Shown here: positions 47,401 to 52,193 of the stretch, in pieces
Layout of the letters: each line of letters begins with the position of its first letter
Position numbering within the stretch: the first letter of the stretch is position 1
Assembly: GCF_037975245.1 (NCBI RefSeq)
Contig: NC_092568.1
Location: forward strand, 39,140,631-39,204,630
Direction of reading: 5' to 3'
Source of the DNA: Apostichopus japonicus
Lineage: Eukaryota > Echinodermata > Holothuroidea > Aspidochirotida > Stichopodidae
DNA: 64,000 nt
The notes under the pieces: generated by a model
What the model saw: the letters and a program-made list of their open reading frames with translations, nothing else
What the model was told of the DNA's origin: nothing
The model's database searches: none
Program-made: the position numbers and the translations under genes

Positions 47401-49259
47401 ATAACTAATTTTCAAGATTAAAAATGAAATTGTACATGACCAGTGAGATTTTTTTTCAACCAGAAACTTACAAACATATGGAGGAAATTCATGAGGCCTA
47501 AATTTGCACAGAATTTCTTTGATACAACCAAAAACAAATTTGGCCAGATTATTACAAACTCATGGAAATGTACTAACTATGAAATTGAAGCATCCAAACT
47601 GGAGGGGACTTGGGATTTTTATCAATTTCTATGTGTGAGATTGTAACGAAAGTTATACGAGCCATGAGTAGTGATCCTTTTTGAAACTAGGTCTAAATCT
47701 TTCTTGTATAAGTGTGAAGCGTATTCTAGTTTGTGTTAACATATTGTTTACTTATTGTTATTATGACGTCACACATGGCTTGCGTTTTTGTGGTTTGCTC
47801 TGTGGTGTGGCGGGCTATGAACCACGCGCTATAAGAAGCGTATACAGATGTTTTGTAGTAAATGATTCAGTTTGTGGTGTTGGAAGACAGCCAAACTGGT
47901 TCAAATTGGTTGAGTGCCCATTTGCATGTGCTCATCTGCATATCGGGTTGGCACTCAACCAATCAAGAGTTGGGTGAGGAGTTACTGTAGCTATAAGTTT
48001 GGACGAATCAGGTTCAAGAGCAGAGCGTGTGTCCTGTGCATCGCATCGTAATTTGTTATTTTAGAATCGGGGAGTTAAAGTTTATCTCCCGGAGCCTACA
48101 GAAGTATAACAGAGGGCTCCATAATTTATATTTATAATCAGCCTAAATGCTGATTATGAATATAAATTACGAAGCTAGGCCGTGTATTTTAATCATCCCA
48201 AGTTATAGTTATATTCAGAATTAATGAAAAGGAACTTATAATCAAATATCCGCTGTTGAAGATTATTTATTAAGACTTTCCTGCTTACGCTCAGTTCAAC
48301 GTTATTAGTGTAAGGCCCTGCTTACCATTACCTGGAACTATCAAAATAAGCATAACATAAGGAAGGCCTGTGTATTTTATGTCATCGGAATACCAGAAAT
48401 ATTCCTTAAATTTGTCTTTCTAAAAAATTTCTGCTATATTTGTAAATCTAGCAGGAACTCCTTTGATGCCGACAGCATCTCCTTTAAATGGATTCCAATT
48501 TTGAAGCTATGTCATATTACGTATATTAATTGAACCAATAATATTGACAAAGATACCTCTACAGGAATTGGCCAGTTTCATAAAATTTCTCTCAAATATG
48601 GTAGTGTACAACATACATGTTTGAAAGTCAAATTTAACCCCTTTTTTTCAAATGCAATTTTAAACTGAAAAGCCTTAACAAGAACATCAACGAATGTATT
48701 TTACAGTGAATCAAAGGAACATTTGTAGTATGATGCCGCTGGCAATTTCATGGATTATTTCACTCATTTACTTGAATTATACAGCAAACTTCAAAACATC
48801 CCTGAAGGTAGGAGAATTTGTCCTTGATTTGAGCAATTTGACTCTCAACCTTCACAAAAATAATTCTTTATATTTCTGGTGGAATCTTTTCATAGTTGAA
48901 GGATAGAACAAAACCACAGTGCAACATCAGATTATGTAGCAATATTTTCTATCTAATAACATTTAGAGCTTATGCAGTATGTTCTGTGCATTGCTTACTT
49001 ACTTTATACTGCAGTGTACCAACCTAGGGCTACATGATTGTAGGCCGAGGCCTAACTTAGTAACCACAGTGCAAAGTTCTTTATTAGTAAGAGGCTAGAC
49101 TGAGGAATAACTTTGACATGATTAAGGGCTACGCAGTCCTGGATTCGTAAGTTCTTCAAATAGGTCTTACGCATATGACCCTGTTGCGCGAAAAACCAGG
49201 ATCAGGTTCTGTCAAACTGGGCAAAGCATTTAGCTTTGCATTTGTCACTTACCTTTCAT
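17260..49259 (-). CDS. RGS22: RGS22-like regulator of G-protein signalling (whole gene, 22+ coding exons)
   Basis: Coding exons in transcript order (minus strand): 49259-49253, 47151-47066, 46602-46409, 45696-45413, 44350-44153, 43468-43345, 42497-42164, 40758-40610, 39976-39791, 39040-38726, 38023-37866, 37004-36845, 35934-35842, 35182-34823, 34541-34365, 33854-33722, 31286-31152, 23908-23717, 22600-22499, 21079-20884, 20241-20081, 17469-17260 (TAA). Every junction has an in-phase GT-AG pair, totalling 3,954 nt. The N-terminus ISEESFEALLVYDDLFLDYF and the block TERLPLFI/FLEYKLCKLL match what I know of vertebrate RGS22 (human about 1,264 aa), a testis-biased protein that binds G-alpha subunits. 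Four RGS-like helical blocks follow two acidic or Ser-rich linkers. A likely RFX X-box lies upstream. A further exon near 40951-41031 is possible. The family call is strong; exact ends of a few exons are less so. Confidence 0.9.
17863..18247 (-). mobile_element. tRNA-derived SINE, family A, copy 1
   Basis: On the minus strand: a tRNA-like head (GTGGTCAAGTGGTTAAGGC as A box, GGTTCGAGCCC as B box), a body with TGTGTCCTTGGGCAAGGCAC, and an ATT-repeat tail. About 95% like the copy at 21111-21490, in inverted orientation. Lies in the last RGS22 intron. The rest of that intron to 20080 shows only a CAGTGGTGGATCCAGGG MITE-like end at about 18279 and AT-rich sequence. Confidence 0.85.
20081..20241 (-). 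CDS. RGS22: RGS22 exon: basic tail
   Basis: Acceptor CATTTTGCAG, donor GTAGGT, phase 1 to 0. Encodes TKRDRQARERLRKFVEMKEP and TGGTGVTFSLSEGLKWK. Confidence 0.85.
20884..21079 (-). CDS. RGS22: RGS22 exon: RGS block 4 end
   Basis: Acceptor CTCATTCCAG, donor GTAAGT, phase 0 to 1. Encodes NTNLFDEAQYTVFKEMISYW and AAFTRRYQDSGEA; the FDEAQ..V...M...YW..F pattern is RGS-like. Confidence 0.88.
21111..21490 (+). mobile_element. tRNA-derived SINE, family A, copy 2
   Basis: GGAGGGCGTTGTGGTCAAGT head with B box GGTTCGAGCCC, body, and ATT-repeat tail. AATTAT flanks both ends (21105-21110 and 21491-21496), a plausible but AT-rich target duplication. It inserted 32 bp upstream of an RGS22 exon's acceptor side, in antisense to the gene. 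Confidence 0.88.
21491..22498. other. RGS22 intron with GATA/ATAG-rich simple sequence
   Basis: Loose repeats of ATAGAT, TTAATAGAT and TGATAGAT words run from about 21500 to 22240, a degenerate tetranucleotide-like tract. No gene is seen. Confidence 0.55.
22499..22600 (-). CDS. RGS22: RGS22 exon: RGS block 4 continuation
   Basis: Acceptor TTCCATTACAG, donor GTATGT, 34 codons, phase 0 to 0. Encodes LSMLKRKVEVILDCFLESPL. Confidence 0.85.
22671..23365. mobile_element. Small MITE (AGGGAATAA ends) interrupted by a LINE fragment
   Basis: Left part 22671-22755 (AGGGAATAACTTATCCAG ... GGGCAAATTGCTATACAA) and right part 23310-23365 (AATTTGAACACTAATTTATTCCCTG) match the 136-bp element at 47226-47361 end to end. 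Between them sits the LINE tail at 22756-23292. A second copy of the MITE without the insertion therefore gives the empty state. Confidence 0.75.
22756..23292 (-). mobile_element. 5'-truncated LINE (CR1/L2-like RT C-terminus)
   Basis: Minus-strand peptide LQLIQNSAARLVTRSRKHNN then ILRDLHWLPLHLCIHYKVAL and AAPEAWNTL is the conserved C-terminal end of CR1/L2-group ORF2. It continues in a decayed frame to the 3' end, CTATATAAGTATTACGTATT. No RT core remains. Confidence 0.8.
23717..23908 (-). CDS. RGS22: RGS22 exon: RGS block 4 start
   Basis: Acceptor TTTCTCACAG, donor GTAATC, 64 codons, phase 0 to 0. Encodes KLMAFHRYLIEYGEKEGMPL and LDKDLLFYLEAQRLK, RGS-like helices. Confidence 0.88.
25022..25102. 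mobile_element. G-rich MITE fragment
   Basis: GCGAAGCGGGGG then GGAATGATACTTCCGCC and TTTCACAGGGGGG match 12797-12870 inside the 300-bp MITE at 12602-12901. It is a partial copy without ends. Confidence 0.6.
25110..25553 (+). mobile_element. LINE 3' end with ATAAATAAA tail
   Basis: AGGGCCTTATTGGAAATCAG, CTTTTGCTGAATAAGCAACC and CTGGATAAAAATGCGAATAAATAAAAAA are typical of 3' UTR tails of CR1-like LINEs in marine invertebrates. The upstream T-rich sequence is the untranslated region. No RT coding is visible. Confidence 0.6.
31152..31286 (-). CDS. RGS22: RGS22 exon: linker
   Basis: Acceptor CCTCACGCAG, donor GTAAGA, 45 codons, phase 0 to 0. Encodes SHVESMEDQGITGDTLGRAV and ends YKRRRRGRAP. Higher GC than surroundings; a phase-0 cassette that could be alternatively spliced without frame change. 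Confidence 0.72.
32211..33068. repeat. 31-bp minisatellite with 6-unit higher-order period
   Basis: About 28 units of the type TGATTGCTATGTATGGCCTC plus TCTTTACAGTG. Two successive blocks of 186 bp (32652-32837 and 32838-33023) are nearly identical to each other, more than adjacent units are, giving a 6 x 31 higher-order repeat. Lies in an RGS22 intron. Small ORFs inside are an artefact of the period. Confidence 0.93.
33172..33360. repeat. Two degenerate tRNA-like heads in opposite orientation
   Basis: Plus strand 33292-33345 reads GCCGGAAAGCTCAGTTGGTA then GAGCACTGGGCTTTAATCG, a tRNA-like A-box half. Minus strand 33172-33232 reads GGCTGAATAGCTCAGTCAGT. Neither closes an acceptor stem, so both look like decayed SINE heads or tRNA pseudogenes. 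Confidence 0.4.
33722..33854 (-). CDS. RGS22: RGS22 exon: end of RGS block 3
   Basis: Acceptor CATCTTGCAG, donor GTAAGT, phase 2 to 0. Encodes SINLSHDVLMKLAKEGNKPS and NSLEDAFQGFW, the RGS C-terminal helices. Confidence 0.9.
34365..34541 (-). CDS. RGS22: RGS22 exon: RGS block 3
   Basis: Acceptor ATTTTGACAG, donor GTGAGT, phase 2 to 2. Encodes LMNVFKNYLQDFESKELNYT and NQFKQIINTYFDPSSR, matching RGS helices 4-6. Confidence 0.9.
34823..35182 (-). CDS. RGS22: RGS22 exon: Lys-rich then acidic coiled segment
   Basis: Acceptor AATTTACAG, donor GTAAGT, phase 2 to 2. Encodes LEQKTKLKGKEGGDALAARK, a strongly basic helix, then a Glu/Asp stretch ending FKKMFQNK. Likely charged, partly helical linker. 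Confidence 0.88.
35222..35466 (-). mobile_element. tRNA-derived SINE, family B, copy 1
   Basis: Minus strand: GTTAGCTCAGTGGTTAACGC head, GTCCCCGGTTCCAGTC B box region, GACGTTAAATATGAATG, GACTTCGGTCAGCTTGCGGC, and CGCGAGTTCCTGCTTGCAGG near the tail. Matches 49676-49920 across its length. Confidence 0.8.
35842..35934 (-). CDS. RGS22: RGS22 exon: short Ser/Arg linker
   Basis: Acceptor TGCTCTGTAG, donor GTATGG, phase 2 to 2. Encodes FRNRPEDQIHSGSSRFSS and ends ATQAE. The donor is weaker than its neighbours' but keeps the frame. Confidence 0.75.
36540..36715 (+). mobile_element. LINE-like 3' tail
   Basis: GAGTGCCTTGGGGAAGATAA, CTATGGCCTACCCCATCACA, then CTCAAATAAATAAAG resembles the terminal hairpin-plus-A-rich tail of CR1/L2 elements. 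A T-rich tract precedes it. Only the end is present. Confidence 0.45.
36845..37004 (-). CDS. RGS22: RGS22 exon: end of RGS block 2
   Basis: Acceptor TTTCCCTAG, donor GTATGT, phase 1 to 2. Encodes VPPGERDYIHGVLLMTSDFV and LLQREWLHFLKDDLKTFL. A 20-bp minisatellite lies immediately upstream of the acceptor. Confidence 0.88.
37024..37730. repeat. 20-bp minisatellite, ~35 copies
   Basis: Unit AAGGATTACTATGCAGCTTT with frequent CAGCATT variants. The array ends 20 bp upstream of the splice acceptor of the RGS22 exon at 36845-37004, where the polypyrimidine region is shared with unique sequence. No coding. Confidence 0.95.
37866..38023 (-). CDS. RGS22: RGS22 exon: RGS block 2 core
   Basis: Acceptor GGTATTACAG, donor GTGAGC, phase 2 to 1. 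Encodes QEDSRLLSNLLFWQDVTEYG, the RGS core motif (LLFWQDVEEY type), then RIGQAWSIFSKYLVDGSVWY. Confidence 0.9.
38182..38320. repeat. 139-bp direct duplication, copy 1
   Basis: CATATGAAATGATTTTAGGT through GTAGCACAGCAA is repeated at 38541-38679 with about 15% divergence, including the identical core TTATTTACCAAAAATCAACA. The second copy ends about 45 bp from an RGS22 exon's donor. Confidence 0.85.
38541..38679. repeat. 139-bp direct duplication, copy 2
   Basis: Second copy of the intronic duplication described at 38182-38320, in the same orientation and 359 bp away. Confidence 0.85.
38726..39040 (-). CDS. RGS22: RGS22 exon: linker and start of RGS block 2
   Basis: Acceptor TTATTTGCAG, donor AG|GTCTGT, phase 2 to 2. 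Encodes FRLLKEKQLAERED, a linker, then DKEAGRPFQRYLER, the start of the second RGS block. Confidence 0.85.
39791..39976 (-). CDS. RGS22: RGS22 exon: RGS block 1 continuation
   Basis: Acceptor CATTTGTAG, donor GTAAGA, phase 2 to 2. Encodes NIQDKYRFKLTPDAQ and VFTRTQYDVLRRLRSYWVPR, the aromatic SYWVPRFLIH segment typical of RGS22. Confidence 0.9.
40610..40758 (-). CDS. RGS22: RGS22 exon: first RGS-like block
   Basis: Acceptor CCCTTTTTTCTAG, donor GTAGAT, phase 0 to 2. Encodes VEAFKAFLKGTAGEDMLNFW and LDCELYRDN, the classic RGS helix 3-4 pattern (F..FL...E..L.FW...E). Confidence 0.9.
40951..41031 (-). CDS. RGS22: Possible additional RGS22 exon
   Basis: The peptide ECIAALSKAWKDVVKLYDNV looks coding and ends at a good donor (GTG|GTATGT). 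But the nearby acceptor (TGCCAG before 41031) puts a stop in frame after exon 7. An alternative 171-nt version, 40938-41108, is phase-compatible but starts inside the 108-bp minisatellite. Left as an unresolved exon. Confidence 0.3.
41085..41850. repeat. 108-bp polypurine minisatellite, ~7 copies
   Basis: The anchor GGTTGATGAAG recurs at about 41090, 41188, 41296, 41401, 41509, 41617 and 41725, mostly 108 bp apart. The plus strand is almost entirely purine apart from the anchor. Because 108 is a multiple of three, the complement stays open for 332 and 295 codons in two frames; neither looks like a protein. It sits in an RGS22 intron. Confidence 0.93.
41882..42163. other. RGS22 intron sequence with an unplaced exon-like stretch
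   Basis: The minus strand near 41955-42025 encodes AAIYTRFEAWKTLLKM between a possible acceptor and a GTGAGG donor. Its phases do not connect to the neighbouring exons, so I do not call it. Confidence 0.25.
42164..42497 (-). CDS. RGS22: RGS22 exon 7 (acidic linker)
   Basis: Acceptor CTGGATTGCAG, donor GTAAGA, phase 2 to 0. Contains a near-continuous Asp/Glu tract (about residues 40-70 of the exon) and ends LTLQQLKDHLLGS. Splicing directly to exon 40610-40758 keeps the frame. Confidence 0.82.
43345..43468 (-). CDS. RGS22: RGS22 exon 6 (basic/Ser linker)
   Basis: Acceptor CTATCGCAG, donor GTAGAG, phase 1 to 2. Encodes TKSALRIPGKAVSPRKTA and a Ser/Asp-rich end. Confidence 0.75.
44153..44350 (-). 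CDS. RGS22: RGS22 exon 5 (low-complexity linker)
   Basis: Acceptor GTCATTAG, donor GTAAGC, phase 1 to 1. Encodes a polar linker (KSHSSLVHTPDVQ ... NAELNVQSALQ). Weakly conserved type of sequence, supported by splice phase. Confidence 0.75.
45413..45696 (-). CDS. RGS22: RGS22 exon 4
   Basis: Acceptor TTACAACAG, donor GTAAAA, phase 2 to 1. Begins TKLFLEYKLCKLLTRPLD and continues into an Arg/Ser/Thr-rich linker (SYTTTTSTS), with LFKYLRPGSRCISLPP near its end. Confidence 0.88.
46409..46602 (-). CDS. RGS22: RGS22 exon 3
   Basis: Acceptor TTGTCTAG, donor GTGTGT, phase 0 to 2. Encodes PLYYNRLTGTFQEVEDA and ERILDWAKTERLPLFI, equivalent to the short conserved region that continues into FLEYKLCKLL. 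Confidence 0.88.
47066..47151 (-). CDS. RGS22: RGS22 exon 2: N-terminal conserved segment
   Basis: Acceptor CTTCAACAG, donor GTAAGA. Encodes EISEESFEALLVYDD and LFLDYFNVFLQLP, the conserved start of RGS22 proteins. Confidence 0.88.
47226..47361. mobile_element. 136-bp MITE, intact copy
   Basis: CAGGGAATAATTTATCCAG at one end and AATTATTCCCTG at the other form terminal inverted repeats. GATAG occurs on both sides (47221-47225 and 47362-47366), a possible short target duplication. It lies upstream of RGS22 exon 2. Confidence 0.7.
47642..48122. other. LTR-like or promoter-like segment
   Basis: Contains an inverted repeat ATTGGTTGAGTGCC / GGCACTCAACCAAT (47907-47965) enclosing an octamer ATTTGCAT, followed by CTATAAGTTTGG and a GC-richer stretch ending GTATAACA. 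The layout (CCAAT boxes, octamer, TATA) resembles a U3-R region of an LTR, but I cannot find the matching left border. Confidence 0.35.
48124..48170. repeat. Hairpin, 21-bp arms
   Basis: TAATTTATATTTATAATCAGC and its near-perfect complement (one mismatch) are separated by CTAAAT. Strong cruciform or hairpin potential. Function unknown. Confidence 0.8.
49253..49259 (-). CDS. RGS22: RGS22 coding exon 1 (start codon, 7 nt)
   Basis: ATGAAAG followed by the donor GTAAGTGAC. Joined to exon 2 it reads M-K-V-E-I-S-E-E-S in frame. Chosen because exon 2 has a good acceptor and no upstream start of its own, and because phase and position suit a short first coding exon. Not proven. Confidence 0.6.
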
Positions 49260-49451
49260 GTTTAGAAAATTTATGAATTCAACAGAACATTATCGATGGA
49301 TTTCTTTCTTCTGAAACACAGAAAGGCATTTCTTAAAAGTTAAAGTATCATCTAACTGGTATTGTAATGGATGCACCTGTCCATGAACACTTTCACGATT
49401 TTTCCTACCAGCGCAGTATAGTACAGAGAACCGAAAGCAGGTTGATATAAG

Positions 49452-49465
49452 GTTGTTATGGCAAC
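49452..49465. promoter_or_regulatory. RFX X-box upstream of RGS22
   Basis: GTTGTTATGGCAAC fits the palindromic X-box consensus (RYYNYYWWRRNRAC) at every position. It is 193 bp upstream of the predicted RGS22 ATG (49259, minus strand). RFX factors drive ciliary genes in animals, which suits an RGS22 expressed in flagellated sperm or ciliated cells. Confidence 0.65.
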
Positions 49466-49675
49466 GTGTTTATCCGCCGCTTCAAGAACTACCACAGGCT
49501 ACCTCGCCATTTTTCTAGGATCAAAGTTTCAAGTTTATTTCTAACATTAGTTAGTGTTCAACACATAAACGATAAATAAACTTGATTTGATAGTCGTAAA
49601 AAGGAAATATATATATTAGACATTCCTTTGGACGGTGAGCTGTTGGGATTAAAATTTAAAGGTTTTGATAAAGAT

Positions 49676-49920
49676 AGGCGGAGTGTATAGCCTAGTGGTT
49701 AACGCCGGCGTCTCCCAGTCATGAGATCCCCGGTTCGATTCCCCGCCGACAGCAATGTGTGTCGTCTGGCAAGGGTGTTGTTCAATAACAACTTCCTGAC
49801 ATGGACGTTAAATGGATGTGTGCCGAGAGATTGGCTTCGGTCAGCTTGCGAGTCTACAAGCCTCCATGGCTTCTTTCGCGAGTTCCTGCTTGCGGGAAGA
49901 TTACATATACATACATACAA
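49676..49920 (+). mobile_element. tRNA-derived SINE, family B, copy 2
   Basis: GCGGAGTGTATAGCCTAGTG then GTTAACGCCGGCG head, GGTTCGATTCCCCGCC as B box, GACTTCGGTCAGC-like body (GGCTTCGGTCAGCTTGCGAG), CGCGAGTTCCTGCTTGCGGG, and a TACATA-repeat tail. Located upstream of RGS22. Confidence 0.85.
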
Positions 49921-50196
49921 AGTGGGAAATGTGAGGAACAAGACGAAATTTGATTTGTATATAGAAAGTCCGAGGAAAAAGCGCATATCTTAGTGCCATT
50001 TCGGATAGAACAGTCGGAATGTACTGTCGATGCAAAATGGCTAAACTTCGATACATTACAGTCGCAAAACACTGCCAAATAAAAATAATGGAAAAAGTCA
50101 AAACCCGAGTAAACTAGTAGCATTCTGAGGCGAAATTGTTAGTAGAGATATGAGACAAAAAATCAATTAGCCAGCTACTGTTTGTAGGTCGAAATT

Positions 50197-50236
50197 TCGA
50201 CGGACACTGAATAGAATTCTATTCAGTGTCCGTCGA
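50197..50236. repeat. Perfect 40-bp palindrome
   Basis: Arms TCGACGGACACTGAATAGAA and its exact complement meet with no spacer at GAATTC. A second 14-bp palindrome, GTCGAAATTTCGAC, overlaps its left arm. Lies in the RGS22-UTP25 intergenic region. Confidence 0.95.
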
Positions 50237-50988
50237 GATCTTTTAAGAAACACTGATACAAAAGTAAAAAATTCCGAGACTATATTGTAGTATATATTTC
50301 TCGAAATTTTGACAATGCACTTTCTATTTGGATATAAAGTAATTGAAAATTTGATACAAAACTTTGAAATGTCAATCTTCCGCTCGGGCCACCGTAGCAT
50401 CTACAAAACGAAATTCATGTGTGGTCGCAAGGCTATATAAACATATCAACTGCCATGAGTTGGGTGGACTTGACCCAAGACTTCGTCGCCGGGAGGTAAT
50501 CATTCATATATCATGAGCCGTACTAATTTCTTTTACAATTATGCATTTAGTCCAATATCCTACCTTTGATTTTCCTCATCAGACTGTTAATTACGGTGTG
50601 AATTTTGTTACGCATGGCCATTAGTATAGTTATGTATCTTGATGATAATTTTGCAAAAATAATTAGTTATCTATAGATAATTAATTATTTTTATTACGCA
50701 TTTATGGGTAATATAGCTTTGATTGATTGAAAAAAAAGCAATAGAACTGAAATGTGAGGTAGACTGTCGATATAAAACCATATTGATTTATTCAGCCTTT
50801 TCTTACGTTTGCTTCATCTTGAATATTTCCAATGAAATGTGCATCCTACTTTAAGTAACAAATATGTAAAAAATGGGCTACATAGATCAGTGCGGAACTA
50901 CCAAATTGATGTGATGAAAAACCTTCATTTCTATATTCTCCATCCCTATCACGAGTGACTTTGAATTAGCTTCTTAATTAATCAGCGA

Positions 50989-52185
50989 CAAAGGCGGCGG
51001 AACCGGGGGGGGGGCACAGGGAGCACGTGCTCCCCCCACTTTTCCTCAGGTTAAAAATGTGCCCTTTTTCTACATAAAAATTTCTAAATAAATAAAAAGT
51101 TTACAAAGCGAAACGCACGTCGAATGAAATATTTCGGGAAGTTTTAAATGTTTACTACCACAGGCGTAGGAGCCCAATTTGATTTGGGGGGGGGGGGGCT
51201 GTAACGACTTGCCCGAAAAATATTACCAAAATTTTTCGAGCGCTACGCGCGCGTTCAACATCTTAATGTGCATATCATATAGGCATGCGTTGGTTATTAC
51301 ATCGCATGCCAATAACATACCATCATTTGCCGTGTTATAACCCTTCCAAATTGGTTATAATTATTCGGAAAGTCGTTACAATAATAATGATCGGTACAAT
51401 TTATTTGGCTCCGCACTCGTTTATGACTATAACTCCCGTAAAACTCTTTAGCCCTTTAATGTCTAGAACTTCCAGCAACCACTATCACCAACTGCTTACG
51501 TGGCATTACTTTATTGGCTTCGCATGGATCTCAGATCTTAATATATATAAGTTATGTGTTCTGGCTAAACGCAACCAATGCCAGTGGTCCCTTTTCCGTG
51601 TGCGCCCAATATATATATCAAAGGACATTGAAAAGGACTTATTTACATAACATAAATCACGAGGGTTCAACAAGCCAATCACGCAAGGTACTCGTTTAAA
51701 CATGAGCAAATAATTATGCAGCTGAATCTTAACAATTTGAGGTATGGTCAAACAAAGTTACCAAATGTTATATAACACACAACAATACGAAAAACGAAAA
51801 AACGCAAAATACATTTCACTACAATAATAATATCAGTTTAACCATTGAAAAACACATAGAAAATTATTTTTCTTTCAGTATTTTGACATATTTCATTTGC
51901 TTTCATGCATGTATCGATCGCGTGTGCAGGGACTTGGACTTTATAATGATTTTCCAATTTCCCAATTTGCACATTAGATATTGCAGTGCTAGTATGCATT
52001 GTTTACTTGAGGGGGGGGGGGGGTGGCGTTGATGGAGTGATGTGTATACGCAAATAAGATAATACAATAAGAGTTATGAAGGGTACTAAATATCAGGCTG
52101 CATCAGTCCAATCGAATTTCTGCAAAGTGCCAGCTTCGACGTTGGTGCCCCCCCCCCCAGATTAAAAGTGCTTCCGCCGCCCTTG
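50989..52185. mobile_element. 1.2-kb MITE, TSD ATCAGCGA/ATCAGCGG
   Basis: Left end CAAAGGCGGCGGAACC and right end complement CAAGGGCGGCGGAAGC form terminal inverted repeats. Flanks ATCAGCGA (50981-50988) and ATCAGCGG (52186-52193) agree at 7 of 8 positions. The interior holds G-runs, a GGGAGCACGTGCTCCC palindrome and, at about 51163, another element end (CAGGCGTAGGAGCCC). No transposase. Confidence 0.78.
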
Positions 52186-52193
52186 ATCAGCGG

